This document shows positions 44,830-55,615 of a DNA stretch of 64,000 bases, one piece after another (positions within the stretch are counted from its first letter, which is position 1; each line of letters opens with the position of its first letter). Source of the DNA: Tenrec ecaudatus (Eukaryota > Chordata > Mammalia > Afrosoricida > Tenrecidae); contig NC_134542.1 in the NCBI RefSeq assembly GCF_050624435.1, positions 115,241,677 to 115,305,676 of the forward strand. Reading direction: 5' to 3'. Under the pieces are notes generated by a model. The model searched no databases. It was not told where the DNA came from and saw only the letters and a program-made list of their open reading frames with translations. The position numbers and the translations under genes were made by a program.

Positions 44830-45140
44830 CATGAGGGTACATGTTCCCTAATTCTGATTAATGGTGGTGTATGGATGGTGTAATCATCTGGTGCTATTGC
44901 AGGAATTTATTTACTCACATTTTCAAAGACTGGAAGTCTGATTTCAAGGTCCTCCCTGGCTTTAGGGAAAGGCTTTCTTTCTCTGATGACTCTGGAGGAA
45001 GGTCCTCAGTCTCTGAGAAATGGCTTGGCTCTTTGGGAATCTCAATATGTCAATGAGATTATAATCATAGTTTTGAGGATAGCACTTAGAACATGATTTG
45101 GGGGTATACAATTCAATCCATAACATTTCCTCCTAATTTC
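44830..45140 (-). mobile_element. LTR-like interspersed repeat, family uncertain
   Basis: gaaagactggaagtctgatt-like text (44927-44946), cctggctttagggaaaggct and gggtatacaattcaatccat have the order of a common mammalian LTR-type repeat as I remember it. Orientation and class are uncertain. Confidence 0.35.
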
Positions 45141-45242
45141 TCCATTCTTTCAAGCATTCATTTATTACGGAATGGGAAACCTTTTTTGGATATGTATAAC
45201 ATCATATTGGTCCAACATTTAATTAACTCATCCCGAATAAGA

Positions 45243-45315
45243 TGGACTGGGAGAAGGATGAAGCTTTCTATTCCTCCAAGAGTTAGTTTCAGAAACCCAC
45301 TAGGGCAGTGTCCTG
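45243..45315 (+). mobile_element. SINE fragment
   Basis: gggagaaggatgaagctttc and agttagtttcagaaacccac, the middle of an AfroSINE. Confidence 0.5.
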
Positions 45316-46374
45316 GACTTTTAATGTGATGGCTGGACCTGCTTCTCTTGGGTGAGGCCTGTGATGTTAGCTGGTATTGGTGATTTGGGGGGCCTTACGT
45401 AGCCCTTAGGCAGGACATTCCTAAGGGCTGACTTGTGGAATAGCACTGTGGGTGGGTAAATATGAAAACTGCTCATTGTCAGAAGGAAAATGTAATCCTT
45501 TGCCCTTCTAGACACACTGGAGAGTAAAGGACTCTTGAACTTTGCAACTTTCTCACATTTTAACAAATTAAAATTTCTAGTTCATCCACTTAAAAAAAAT
45601 TTAATACCCCAGGTGCAATGTATATTTCATTCTCCCTTGGAACAAGGGTGGCATCTCTGTTTTTCATGTCTTGTTCAACCTCAGCCTTGTTTCTATCCAC
45701 CTCTTCACTTAAAAAGGAGTAGACTACTGCCCAGGTCAGGTGGGTAAAAGGCTGACCTGTCCCTCTCTCTCCTACCTCCTATGTCACATCTCCAGAAGCT
45801 GCTCCTGTCGTGAGGATCAGAGTAGAAATTCTGCCCAACTGTAGGATATGGGGAGGCTCCCCAGAGGCAGTTTCTTGAGCTTCTGTCTATGGACCCAACT
45901 TGTTAGGTCCCTCAAACTAAAGAAGGAACCCGAGACCATTATTTTGGATCGCACACCAGTTCCTTAAGCAAATCTGTGCGTTCTCTGGCAGTTCAAAGTC
46001 AGCTCTTCCATCCTACATCCTCATGAAGTCTGCTGCAAAATATTTTTTTGCTTCCTAACAAGGTTAATGTCTTCAGTGCAGTGACCTTTGCAGTCCCCCA
46101 TAGTTCATTAATAGATATTTGATTCGATTTTAGAAATTAGATTCCTAAAGGTCATGCCAGCGTTGGCTACAACTAATAAGGTTAGCCCAGTTGGTTAGAG
46201 CCTGATGTTTCCAAAGCAATTTCATGGTGTGTGCCCTGCTCGGGTCATCTTTACCGTATTGTTGCCTAAGAGAAGAATTCTGTGAATGCAAAGTATACAA
46301 CTGTCTTCTTGGTGGTTGTATTCCCAGCGCCTAGGATGGCAGTCACAGACATCTTTGTGCTGAACAAGGCCAGA
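45316..46374. other. Gene-free sequence, nothing recognised
   Basis: No coding region or named repeat that I can support. Confidence 0.4.
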
Positions 46375-46690
46375 TAGTAAATATTTTACTCTGTAGGCCA
46401 TGCTATTTTGGCCGCAACTGTTCAGCCTGCCGTTGTAGAGGAAAGCAGCCGCAGACAATATTTAAACAAATGAGCGCAGCTATGTTCCCCTGGAACTATT
46501 TGTGGGCACTAAAATTTGAATTTCATATCATTTTTATGTGTCACGAAATGCAATTCTTCTCTTAATTATTTTAACCAATCAAAATGGTTAAAAACTGGTT
46601 AGTTTTGTTTTTAGCTCTGAGTACATACAAAAACAAGCAGCAGGCCGGATTTGGCTAGCAGGTCATCATTTGTTGACCACTGGTCTGGAA
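46375..46690 (+). mobile_element. Ancient hAT-Charlie-type nonautonomous element
   Basis: ttttactctgtaggccatgc, cctgccgttgtagaggaaag, cagccgcagacaatatttaa and aggccggatttggctagcag occur in the order of a common ancient mammalian hAT MITE. Ends are approximate. A MIR-tail-like phrase (aatccaataaatgtgagtaa) follows at 46712. Confidence 0.55.
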
Positions 46691-46991
46691 CAGTGCTTGA
46701 AATATGGTAGAAATCCAATAAATGTGAGTAAACAAGTGAGACAGAGGATCATGTGCTCTGTAAGCTTGTGCACTAAGAACCAGGTGAAGTAGCAACCTTC
46801 GTCTATTTGCATAAATATGGCGCCCTCCCTTTATAAAGCCCTGGACTGCTCAGCATGCTTTCCCAGGCAGGACTGCCCATGGCTCTGTGTAGCTTGTACC
46901 ATATTGGTTGGTGAGGTCTTGATGGTGACTGAGTCGATTACATCACGCAGAGTGATCTGAGGTAGGAGAGCTGCCTCTTCAGCCATTTCTA

Positions 46992-47185
46992 CGGAGCTCT
47001 GGTTAAACAAAAGGTCAGTGGTTGGAACCTGCCGTGTCTTCATGAGAGAAAAGACTGATCTTTGTAGGAAAAATAAACAATATCTGCTCCCCAAAAGACG
47101 ACAACCAAGGAAACCCCAGCGACAGTTCTGTTCTGCCATATGGGGTTCCCATGAGTCAAACCTGACCGCTCACAACAGCAACCAG
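46992..47185 (+). mobile_element. AfroSINE-type SINE
   Basis: gagctctggttaaacaaaag, ggtcagtggttggaacctgc (B-box region) and ttctgccatatggggttccc. The usual middle is partly replaced by an A-rich insertion. Confidence 0.7.
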
Positions 47186-47274
47186 AGTGCAAGGGGAGAG
47201 AGTGTCTACTTCTTTATAATTCCTTCTAGTCAGAACTAGGAGCCCTGATAGCTTAGTGATTACGTGTTGGGCCG

Positions 47275-47637
47275 TGTGTTAGTCCAGGTTGACTAAAGAA
47301 ACAAATTCATAGTCACTCATATGTGTGTAAGAGAGAACTTTATGGACAAGAGCAATTAAATATTGAAAGAACATCCTGCCCACTCCAGATCAAGTCCGCA
47401 AGTCCAATATTAGCCCACATGTCCAATATTAGTCCATAAATTCCTGTTTTGACTCACAGCCATGCGAAAATGCCAAATGCAAGAAGTTCACAGGTCAGTG
47501 GGTGGAAATTCTTGTGGATCCAGTGATGGTACAAGCATCTCAGCACTGGCAGGGGCTTCCATGTGGCTCCTCCAGCTCCCAGGACTGGCTGCATCAGGGT
47601 AGGTCCATCAGGCTCATCATCAGTAATGTCTCACAGG

Positions 47638-47690
<53 letters not shown>

Positions 47691-47805
47691 GCCTCCAGCA
47701 AGCTATTTATCTCCTTAGCGGCTGCAAACGAGATCATCAAGCTGCAACCTGATTGACAGGCTAAACTCCACCCCTTTGCTCTTAAGTCTCAAATTGACTA
47801 CCACA
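47275..47805 (-). mobile_element. ERVL-type (MLT2-like) solo LTR, antisense, inside a SINE
   Basis: Starts tgtgttagtccaggttgact and ends in actaccaca. Flanks ggccg (47270-47274) and gactg (47806-47810) look like a 5-bp target duplication changed by two transitions. Same family as 866-1389 and 9273-9850. It carries a GT microsatellite (47641-47687). Confidence 0.75.
47641..47687 (+). repeat. (TG)23 microsatellite
   Basis: Uninterrupted dinucleotide run inside the solo LTR. Confidence 0.95.
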
Positions 47806-47965
47806 GACTGTTAAGCATAGGGTCAGCAGCTCCACTAGAGAAAGACTTTCTACTCCCCTAAGGAGTTAGTCTTGGAACTCCACAAGGGCAGTTCTGCCCT
47901 GTCTGGCAGGGTTATTATGAGTCGGAATCAACTCCCTGGCAGTTAGAGAAAGTAGTCAAGGCTGG

Positions 47966-48128
47966 AGAAGCCCTGAGGACACAATGGTTAAACCCTTGGG
48001 CCACTAACTGAAAACTGGCCATTTGAGCCCACGTGGCAGTCTAGTCCTGTAAAGATTACAGCCTTAAGAATCCTATGGTGCAATTCTCCCCTTCCTGTAG
48101 GGTCTCTGAGCGGAATCAGCATCAGTGG
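47966..48128 (+). mobile_element. AfroSINE-type SINE, older
   Basis: gagaagccctgaggacacaa, ccatttgagcccacgtggca, aagattacagccttaagaat and gagcggaatcagcatcagtg. Confidence 0.7.
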
Positions 48129-48366
48129 CTGTGGTCCCGGGATTTACAGTGAAAGCAGTGACCGCTCGCTAATAAAGATGGTGGACGAGCAATGACAGAT
48201 TTTCCTCCGGCTTGAGCAGCACCAGTTCCCCTTCCAAAGTGATCATCAGCCGGCACAGCTTTGGGCAGCAGTTCCCCCAGACAGTCAGTAAACCGGACAA
48301 AAGAAAACGCCGTCATCCCAGGCGATGAACAGTGTTTCTCGGCCACAAGCTGAGCCACAAAAGCCT
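48129..48366 (-). pseudogene. Exon-like fragment, unrecognised
   Basis: On the minus strand a frame opens directly after an acceptor-like tttttcatag (rc of 48376-48367) and reads AFVAQLVAEKHCSSPGMTAF and onward, about 80 codons with protein-like composition. In a second frame the distal half reads LEGELVLLKPEENLSLLVHH before a stop, which also looks protein-like, so a frameshift may have occurred near 48240. A donor-like ctgtaaat lies near 48152. I do not recognise the family. It could be a dead exon, a retrocopy fragment or chance. Confidence 0.3.
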
Positions 48367-48769
48367 ATGAAAAATCAATAGTGTGGAAATTAATTTTGGA
48401 CTTGACCCTGGCTTCAGTGGGAAAGATGGTAAATCTGCTACTTCCTTTTAGCTCTCGGGTCCCTTGTGAGAATGTCACAAATAATCTCCAAGGAACTCAC
48501 ACTTTTCTGTCTCTTACTAAAACGCCTCCACATGAACTTCACTGCACTATCGAACTTTCTTGTCAAGTCTTTTGTTTTAAAGTGGATTTTCTGATATGTC
48601 TGTATGACAATGCAAAAAGAAAAACAGACTTCCTACTAACTTTGGGCTAGGGTAGAGGAAGCCAAGCTCACCTGACTAACGTAGTCCTGGGGGGTTGGGG
48701 GGGAATCCGACCAATATGGAAAAGGAGAGACATATGCACAAAGCAATAAACTGAATGGGAATGAATATT

Positions 48770-49130
48770 AAGAGCCGAGCCAAAAAAGAGGAAATACAGC
48801 AGATAAACAAAAAATATGAGGAAATGTTCAACCTCGTTGGCAACCAAACAAATGAAAATCAAAACAGCAACACACAGCTTCTCACGGATCCACTAGCAGC
48901 TGCTTGCTAAATGGCAACGCCGCACCTGGCAGGGGTGCAGGGAGCCAGGTACCACGGAGCACGGTCAGGTAGAAACCAGTCAACTGTTCAGGAGCCGCTT
49001 CAGAAGGCCCTGGCAGCTTCCTTGTTCATCCTCTTTGAGACAGAAAGTTCATTTCTAGATACATTATCCAAGTACCTAACCTTTGATTACGGAAAGCATC
49101 ACGTGCACTAACTTGAAAAAACTAGAAATC
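48770..49130 (+). mobile_element. Older L1 fragment
   Basis: aaaatatgaggaaatgttca followed by acctcgttggcaaccaaaca and aatgaaaatcaaaacagcaa is the familiar segment near the 3' end of old mammalian L1s; the following 230 bases fit less clearly. Confidence 0.55.
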
Positions 49131-49134
49131 GCTG

Positions 49135-49650
49135 AAATGTATTCTCCTGATGAGATGCTGTCGAGTCACTTCTGCCTCGTAGTGGCCCTCGGCACAAAGA
49201 GAACGGCCCGGTCCCGTGCCATCCTCGCATTGCTGGTCTATTTACGCCCCTCACTGCAGCCCTCGTTCATCCAGCTCATGGAGGGCCGTCTTTGTCACTG
49301 ACCTTCGACTCCACTGAGCATGACCTCCAGAAACAGTTCTATCCCTTGACATGTACAGAGGATGTGAGAAGAAGTCTTGCCATCTTCCTTCCTAATGAGG
49401 ATTCTGGCTGTACTTCTCCCAAGATGGATTTGTTCATTCTTCATCATATAAGAGAGGGCTTCAAAAAAAGTTGTGAACATTTTTCATTATCTTTTGATTC
49501 CATTTTTTCCATGAACATTTTGGTGCCCCCTTAAATGCAATATTCTTCACGAAGATCATGATTCGAATGCATCTGCCTTTCTCTGGTCTTCCTTATTTGT
49601 TGTTCAGGTCTCACATGCATGGGAGAAGAGTCTGAGTGGGGTCAAGTTGG
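49135..49650 (-). mobile_element. RTE/BovB-type LINE fragment, antisense
   Basis: Parallels the left part of 37812-39245: cgtagtggccctcggcacaa, cctcactgcagccctcgttc and ttcctaatgaggattctggctg. Reading frames are broken. Confidence 0.6.
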
Positions 49651-50084
49651 GTCATCTTTGCCCTATAGCATTTTAAAAAGGGGTTTGCAGCAGATTTTCC
49701 CAACGCTATATGACTTTTGTATCTAACAATGAAATGACGATTAGGGAAATGATGGCGAATCTACTCAATATAGTGGTGCCTAGTTTCTTATATGATGGTC
49801 ATTGAGATTGGAAAATGTTTATGATGTGTGAAATGAAAGAAGCAGGTTACATAACTGTACATAGTATCTAATTCTGAATATTGTTACAAATCCATGCATA
49901 CAAAAATAGGACAAATTAAAATATTCTTACCAGTAGACATTTATTTGGGTGCTAGATCTTTGGGTAATTTTAAGAGAATTATTTTCTTTAAACATTTCTA
50001 TATTTTCCAACCTTACTATAACGCATACATAATGAATAACCAGTTTATTTTGAAAGGTATAAAGCAAAAAAAGAAAGTCCCTTG
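49651..50084. other. AT-rich gene-free sequence
   Basis: Nothing recognised; it may contain very old repeat DNA. Confidence 0.35.
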
Positions 50085-50272
50085 TTAAACCAAACCAAAG
50101 CCATAGCCACTGAGTTCATTCCAACAAATCGCATCCTTTTATAAGGTTTCTAAGACTGTAATCTTAATAGGATCAGACAACCACACCTCTCTCCCACAGA
50201 GCAGCTGGTAGATTTGAACCACCAATCCTACAGGTAGTATCACATCACCTAACCCACAGTGCTTCTCTAGGA
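50085..50272 (-). mobile_element. AfroSINE-type SINE
   Basis: Antisense with a degenerate tail (aaaccaaaccaaagccatag), gcagctggtagatttgaacc and cctaacccacagtgcttctc. Confidence 0.75.
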
Positions 50273-50282
50273 CCAAACTGCC

Positions 50283-50388
50283 AGCTCTAGGGGCATAGTG
50301 GTTACCCATTGGACTGTGATCGTCAAGGCTGGAGATTCAAGACCACCAGCCACTCAACGGGAAAAGGATGGAGCTTTCTACTGCAGGG
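50283..50388 (+). mobile_element. AfroSINE-type SINE, 5' half
   Basis: agctctaggggcatagtggt, gctggagattcaagaccacc and ggatggagctttctactgca, then it breaks off. Confidence 0.75.
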
Positions 50389-50399
50389 CCATTTGGGGT

Positions 50400-50484
50400 C
50401 TGGGTGAGTGGGCATCATGTCAGACTGCTGATCTTGTGGTTGGCAGCCCAGCGCATGGCCCACTATGCCACCAAGTCTCCTCTT
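50400..50484 (-). mobile_element. AfroSINE-type SINE, 5' half, inverted to its neighbour
   Basis: gtcagactgctgatcttgtg and ggcagcccagcgcatggccc and ccaccaagtctcctc in antisense. With 50283-50388 it forms a close inverted SINE pair. Confidence 0.7.
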
Positions 50485-51244
50485 AGGCCCCAAGCAATTG
50501 TAGAATACTAAAAAGTAGAAAGATATGTCACTCTAGCATATTTCAAATCTAGTACTTGCGTTTACTAGTTGCAGAAGCCTTGACATGATATCCATCCCCC
50601 AGCAGAGCCTTTCAGGCAGTCTAGTGCTTCTGAACTAAAACCCTGGACAACAAAGAAACATTCTAGAGAATTCCAAAAGTACAGAAGAATGGCATTCAGG
50701 ACTGGGAGGCAGTGGTCACAGACCAGAGTGATCAGGCAGCCTGAGCATGGACCCCATCCATATTCATGGCGCCATCTGAACAAGGCTAGCACCTTCAGAG
50801 CTCGGTAGAGGTGATATGCATCTGGGCTTCTCAAAGACCTTCTCCCACAGACGTCAAGTCTTTCAAAATACACAGGAAAGTATACCGACTCGTGAGCCCG
50901 AAAGGAAATCTCTGAAAGAGTTAGGCATTCATACATGACACAATTATGTGGGGCCTGAAAAGTGAACAATGTGTAAAAGGGCCAACCCTAAAGACTATGT
51001 CTGTATTGTATTCAAAAGGAAATGTCATGTTGGGGAAGAACTTCCTTCATTCAAACAGGTCACCAGAATAAGGCAGCACACAATGGTGGCTTACAGTGTG
51101 TCACAGACTACAAGGTTCTGAGGTGGGAAAAGACCGCCGAAAAAAGGGCCATGGTCACTTTTGTAGCGGGGATATCACGAATTGGGTACATTTGCATGAG
51201 ATGGGCTTCAGGAATCAGGAAAACAGAGACTCAGAAAAAATAAA
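50485..51244. other. Gene-free sequence, nothing recognised
   Basis: A 134-codon minus-strand frame (50565-50969) has no family resemblance. No named repeat. Confidence 0.4.
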
Positions 51245-51367
51245 CACCCTGCTAACAAGTCAGGTCCAATTCATAGCAAGTTGGTTCAAACCCAGTAAGA
51301 CACGGCAGAACTGTTCCGAGTCTATAACTCTGTACAAAGTAGGAAGCCTTGTGTTTCTCCCCTAAAC
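51245..51367 (-). mobile_element. SINE fragment next to an RTE LINE
   Basis: aagtcaggtccaattcatag, cggcagaactgttccgagtc and aactctgtacaaagtaggaa read as an antisense AfroSINE tail half. Confidence 0.6.
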
Positions 51368-52250
51368 TGGGACTGTGGTTGTCAGGTGCCATCGACTCTG
51401 CTCCGACCCGATGCACAACAGAATGAAGCACCACTCAGCCCTGCTCCATCCTCACAATTGTCCCTGTGACTGAGCCCATCGGTGCAGCCACTGTGTCAGT
51501 CCGTCTCATCAAGGACATTCCTCTTTTTCGCCACTCCTCCACCTCATCAAGCATGAAACCCTTCTCCAGGGATTAGTGTCCGCTGACAATATGCCTGAAG
51601 CATGTAAGGCGAAGCCTTGCCTTCTTCGCCTCTAAGGAGCACTCTGGCCTTACTTCTTCCAAGACAGATTGGTTTGTCCTCTTAGCAGTCCGGGGTACTT
51701 TCAGGATTCTTCCCCAGCACCGTGACTCAAAAGCATCGATTCATCTACAGTCTTCCTTACTCAATGTCCAACTTCCCCATGCACACGAGCCAATGGAGAA
51801 CACCATGTCGTGGTCAGGGGCACCAACGTAACCTCCTCGTACTTCACTATCCTAACGAGGTCTTGGGTGGCAGGTTTACCTAATGTAATATGTCTTGATC
51901 TCTTGACTGCTATTTCCATCAGCAATGGCAGATCCAAGTAAGAGAGAATCCTTGAAACTGAAACCTTTTCTCCATTAGCATGATGTTACCTATTGGTCCA
52001 ACTGTAAAGGATTTTGGTCTTCCTTCCAATGAATTGTCATCCATACTGAAGACCACACTCCTTGATCTTCATCAGCGAGTGTTTTCAAGTCCTGCTCACT
52101 TTCAGCAAGCAAGTTGAGTCATCTGCACACCTCAGGCTGTTAATAAATCCTCCTCTAATCCTGATGTTGCCATCTCTTTATATAATCCAATTTCTCTGGT
52201 GATTTGCTCAGCACGCAGACTGCATAACTATGGTGAGAGGATACAATGTT
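51368..52250 (-). mobile_element. RTE/BovB-type LINE fragment, antisense
   Basis: Parallels 37812-38600: caggtgccatcgactctgct, cctctaaggagcactctggc, cttgatctcttgactgcta and gctcactttcagcaagcaag. Broken frames; the catalytic region lies beyond the truncation. Confidence 0.7.
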
Positions 52251-52625
52251 GACAGGACTAACCAGAGATAAAATCAACATTTTTCTGATAGTTAAAATTA
52301 AATTCATCTTTCAGCATGTAAAAATTTAACGATTTCATTATTCTGGGAAATAAATTGTCCCAACTATGAATAAAAATATTAAAAATTGGTGCTTTCATGA
52401 TAAATATCTTATGTGATTTTATTTAGAATTTAAACCCACATGATAAAGAAATCTCCATTGATATATTCAAGCATATAGTCACTATAGTCAATGAGTTGTA
52501 GCTCTCTTTTTTTGTAATCAATGATTTGTCTGATTAAGCATTACAAAGCTACCCAGGAATTACCAAGAAATTTCCATATTTTACTTCATTTGTGTTTTCC
52601 TCTTTTGGGAACAAAAACGAAATCT
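52251..52625. other. AT-rich gene-free sequence
   Basis: Nothing recognised before the palindrome that follows. Confidence 0.4.
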
Positions 52626-52674
52626 TTATTTATAATACTTGGATCATACAGTATGATCCAAGTATTATAAATAA
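52626..52674. repeat. Near-perfect 49-bp palindrome
   Basis: Two perfectly complementary 23-base arms (52626-52648 and 52652-52674) around the 3-base loop cag. The centre reads ggatcatacagtatgatcc. Confidence 0.95.
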
Positions 52675-52790
52675 TATAATTCAAATCCAAAGGAGGGAAT
52701 GGTGTCAGAACTTGAATTGTGAATTGTGGCTTGAAGAAGGTTATGGATGACAGTGAAAACACAAAATCTATTTTCAGGTCCACACATAGA

Positions 52791-53490
52791 TTAAGCCTCT
52801 GGTGAATCCCCTCTGACCAGAGTTGAGGGATGTGAATAGGCCTGTTATAGGACAGAGAGCGCTGTAAAGTTAATTATAGCAGAGGTAGTTAGGTTAAATT
52901 GTTATATCTTATCATGTATGATCTCCCTTTTAACCCACTTTAAAGCTATTTCAGTGTTTTTTAAATTTTTATATGAAGGGGAAATAAAATGTGGGGTAAG
53001 CCCTGGTGAATCCCCTCTGGCCATGGACTAGGAATGTGAATAACCTGGCTCTCCTTCAGAACGCACTGGAAAGTGGATGGCTGCACAGGCAGTGAGGTTA
53101 AAATTTAGCACCCTATCATCTGATCTCCCTTATGATCCATTTAAATTTGTTCTAGTTTTTAATATTTTCTGATTTTTTGAATTGAGGTTTTTAATCTGTT
53201 TTAATTTGTTATTGTTGTTAGATTATTTGGGGGAGGGGGTATATTTTTTTATGTACAAAATCCAAAAAAAGGTAAATCTACAGAGACAGTAACAGGATTA
53301 AGGGTTCCTTGTGGGTATGGCAGGGAGGCTGGAGGAACTGAGGTCCTAATACTTAATCAATGATGAGCACTGGAATGAGGAAATGCTCTAAACTGATTGT
53401 AGTGATGACTGTACAGCTCTTCTTGATGAGATTAAAATATTAAATTGTATAAGATGTGAGTTATATGCTAATAAAACTGTTGAAACACAA
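52791..53490 (+). mobile_element. Old L1 3' UTR with tandem units
   Basis: The phrase ctctggtgaatcccctctg begins two successive units (about 52798 and 53007). The second ends with gatgactgtacagctcttct and atatgctaataaaactgttg, an old L1-type 3' end with its AATAAA. Confidence 0.6.
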
Positions 53491-53559
53491 AATCTTCATT
53501 GTTTTAAGTCCCTGAGTTTTATTTATGTCTGTTATTGTTGCAAAATATATGTAACAAGC

Positions 53560-53770
53560 TGTTTCATCTGTTCAATAGCATTCATCATGTTATACAAAAA
53601 TCATCAGTGTTAACTACATTCATCATGTTATTCGAAAATCATCACTATTTCCAAATGTTTTCATCACCTTTAATAAAAATGTTATGCCCCATTGGTCAAC
53701 CCCTCCCCCTCTCTATTTCCCATCCCAACCTCTGGTAACTGCTTTCTACTCAGGTAAAGATTTCAAACCT
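53560..53770 (-). mobile_element. Old L1 fragment, antisense
   Basis: cattcatcatgttattcgaa, atcatcactatttccaaatg and cttctgg-like ccaacctctggtaactgc occur in the order of a common L1 antisense segment. Confidence 0.45.
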
Positions 53771-53799
53771 CAAAAAAAAATTTTTTTTAATAAAAATAA

Positions 53800-53900
53800 A
53801 AGATTTCACACCTCAGAAACCCACAGGGGCTGTTTTACTCTGTCCTTGTATGGTCACTGTGAGTCGAAATTGACTGGATGACAGTGAGCTTTTTGGTTTG
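53800..53900 (+). mobile_element. AfroSINE-type SINE, 3' half
   Basis: cctcagaaacccacaggggc, gtcactgtgagtcgaaattg and the tail phrase gacagtgagctttttggttt. Confidence 0.8.
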
Positions 53901-54695
53901 TTCTGTTTGTATAAAACCTTAAGCCAGAGATCTAAGCATTAAATAACCAGGGCAATACACGCATATTTGCAAACCGAGTTTAGTATTCCGAAAGATACAA
54001 AGGAGTCGGACCCAAACTAACCTAGATCAGGGGCTCGGGAAGAAGTCCCTACAGAGGTTGACCATGCCAGCAATGAGAGAATGAATGAGTAGGAGCATGT
54101 GTCTGTAGATGGTAAGGGGGGCAACAATAATAGCCCGCAAGACACGTGAGAAGACCCTAGGGAAGACAGAAGCTTAAGAAACGAAGACTGCGTGACCAGA
54201 TCTCCAAGGCTGTAGGGAGAATTTGATAGCTGGTGAGGCGAGAACCAACGCAGGTGTGAGACCTAAGAAGGCACACCTTTCAGGTAAAAGCAAAGCCACC
54301 TGATCGCATTTGTGTTTTGAAATGGGCTGCAGTGTAGAGAATAAATTGAAAGCCTCCAGAGTATATTTTGGAAGACCAGTTTGCATGAGTGTGTAGGCCA
54401 GGTGCTAGGTCATCGTCCCCGTTTGGGTCAAAGTTTCTTTAACGTTCACAATGTGTAATACCAAATGGGTACTCAGGGAGGATGCCAGGAAACAATAGGC
54501 AGCCTATCCTTACAGTTAGATCATCCCCGCTGAGTTTACATTGATGGTGGTGGAATAATTTGGAAAATTATATCAATAGTGGCCGTACAACATGAAGAGT
54601 ATAATCAATGGCACTAAAGCTGTTGAAATGGAGAATGTTTTGTTCCGTGTATATTTTGGCCACAATTTAAAAAACAATTACACTAATAACAATGA
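53901..54695. other. Gene-free sequence, nothing recognised
   Basis: No coding region or named repeat. Confidence 0.4.
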
Positions 54696-54790
54696 GTACA
54701 AGGAAGAAGAAAATGTCTAAAATTGATTGTGGTAATGACTGTACAACTCTTCTTGATCTGATTGAACTGTCGAATTGTAAAGGCTATGAA
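54696..54790 (+). mobile_element. Old L1 3' end fragment
   Basis: attgattgtggtaatgactg and caactcttcttgatctgatt repeat the end of the L1 unit at 53390-53440. Confidence 0.55.
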
Positions 54791-55143
54791 CTGTAGCCTT
54801 TCACTGGGCGACTATATGCCAAGCTAAAATTGGTAAGCTCTTTGATTAACAGAAGAGTGGAAAGGATGTTGGCGGCTACCAGCAATCTCTACGACATTAG
54901 GCAGAATCAATATGCAAATGAAATGATGAGTATGTAAGTAGGAGCTACCAGTAAAATAGCTAAGTGGAGATGTCAAGCAGGTGGAGACACTTTCGAGATG
55001 GGTGAGGTCAGAGAGATACATTTGGAAGTTCTCTCCATGTAGACACTGGTTAAAAGCATTCGTAGAGATTAAATGAAGCACAGTAGATACAGAAGAAGGT
55101 CAAGGACTGAACACTGAGAGACTCTGATATTAGAGGTTAGATG

Positions 55144-55390
55144 TGATGGTTAATTTTATGGATAAACTTGGTGAGGCTATGGTGCTTAGTTGTTGGACCA
55201 AACACTAGTCTAATTGCTATAGTTAGGTATGATTCAATCAGTTGGCCGAAGTAAAGCAAATTATCTGTCATAATATAGAAGGGCTGTCCATTGTCTGACC
55301 TATGAACTTTATATTTGCCAGCTGCTACAGTCCTATAAATCAATTCCCACCTCTCTCTCTCTCTTTCTCTCCCTCTCCCTCTGTGTTTGT
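55144..55390 (+). mobile_element. MLT2-type ERVL LTR, 3' truncated
   Basis: tgatggttaattttatggat, gctatggtgcttagttgttg, accaaacactagtctaattg and aagtaaagcaaattatctgt follow the MLT2 consensus order; it ends in TC- and GT-rich microsatellite sequence. Confidence 0.65.
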
Positions 55391-55437
55391 GTGTAGGGGT
55401 GTGTGTGTGTGTGTGTATGTATGTGTGTGTGTGTGTT
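55391..55437 (+). repeat. (GT)n microsatellite, interrupted
   Basis: GT dinucleotides with GGGG and AT interruptions, between the LTR and a SINE. Confidence 0.9.
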
Positions 55438-55440
55438 TGA

Positions 55441-55615
55441 GCAAGCCCTAGTGGTAGAAATAGTTAAGTGCCAACCAAAAGGTTGGTGAGTTAAGCTCAA
55501 CCAGGGGCTCCATGGAGGAAAACCCCAATGTTCTGCTTCTATACGGATCACAGTCTAGGGTTCACATGCTACGGGGTTACTATAAATCAAAAAATATACT
55601 CCATGGCACCTAAAC
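55441..55615 (+). mobile_element. AfroSINE-type SINE
   Basis: gcaagccctagtggtagaaa, ccaaaaggttggtgagttaa and gggttactataaatcaaaaa; diverged but in order, ending in a cacctaaacac tail like that of the RTE LINE. Confidence 0.7.

Larger units (their letters stand above)
47237..47945 (+). mobile_element. AfroSINE-type SINE split by an LTR
   Basis: The 5' part (47237-47274, ggagccctgatagcttagtg) stops in the tRNA-like region and resumes at 47806 (gactgttaagcatagggtcagc) through to gttattatgagtcggaatca (47910-47929). The LTR at 47275-47805 lies exactly in the gap. Confidence 0.85.
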
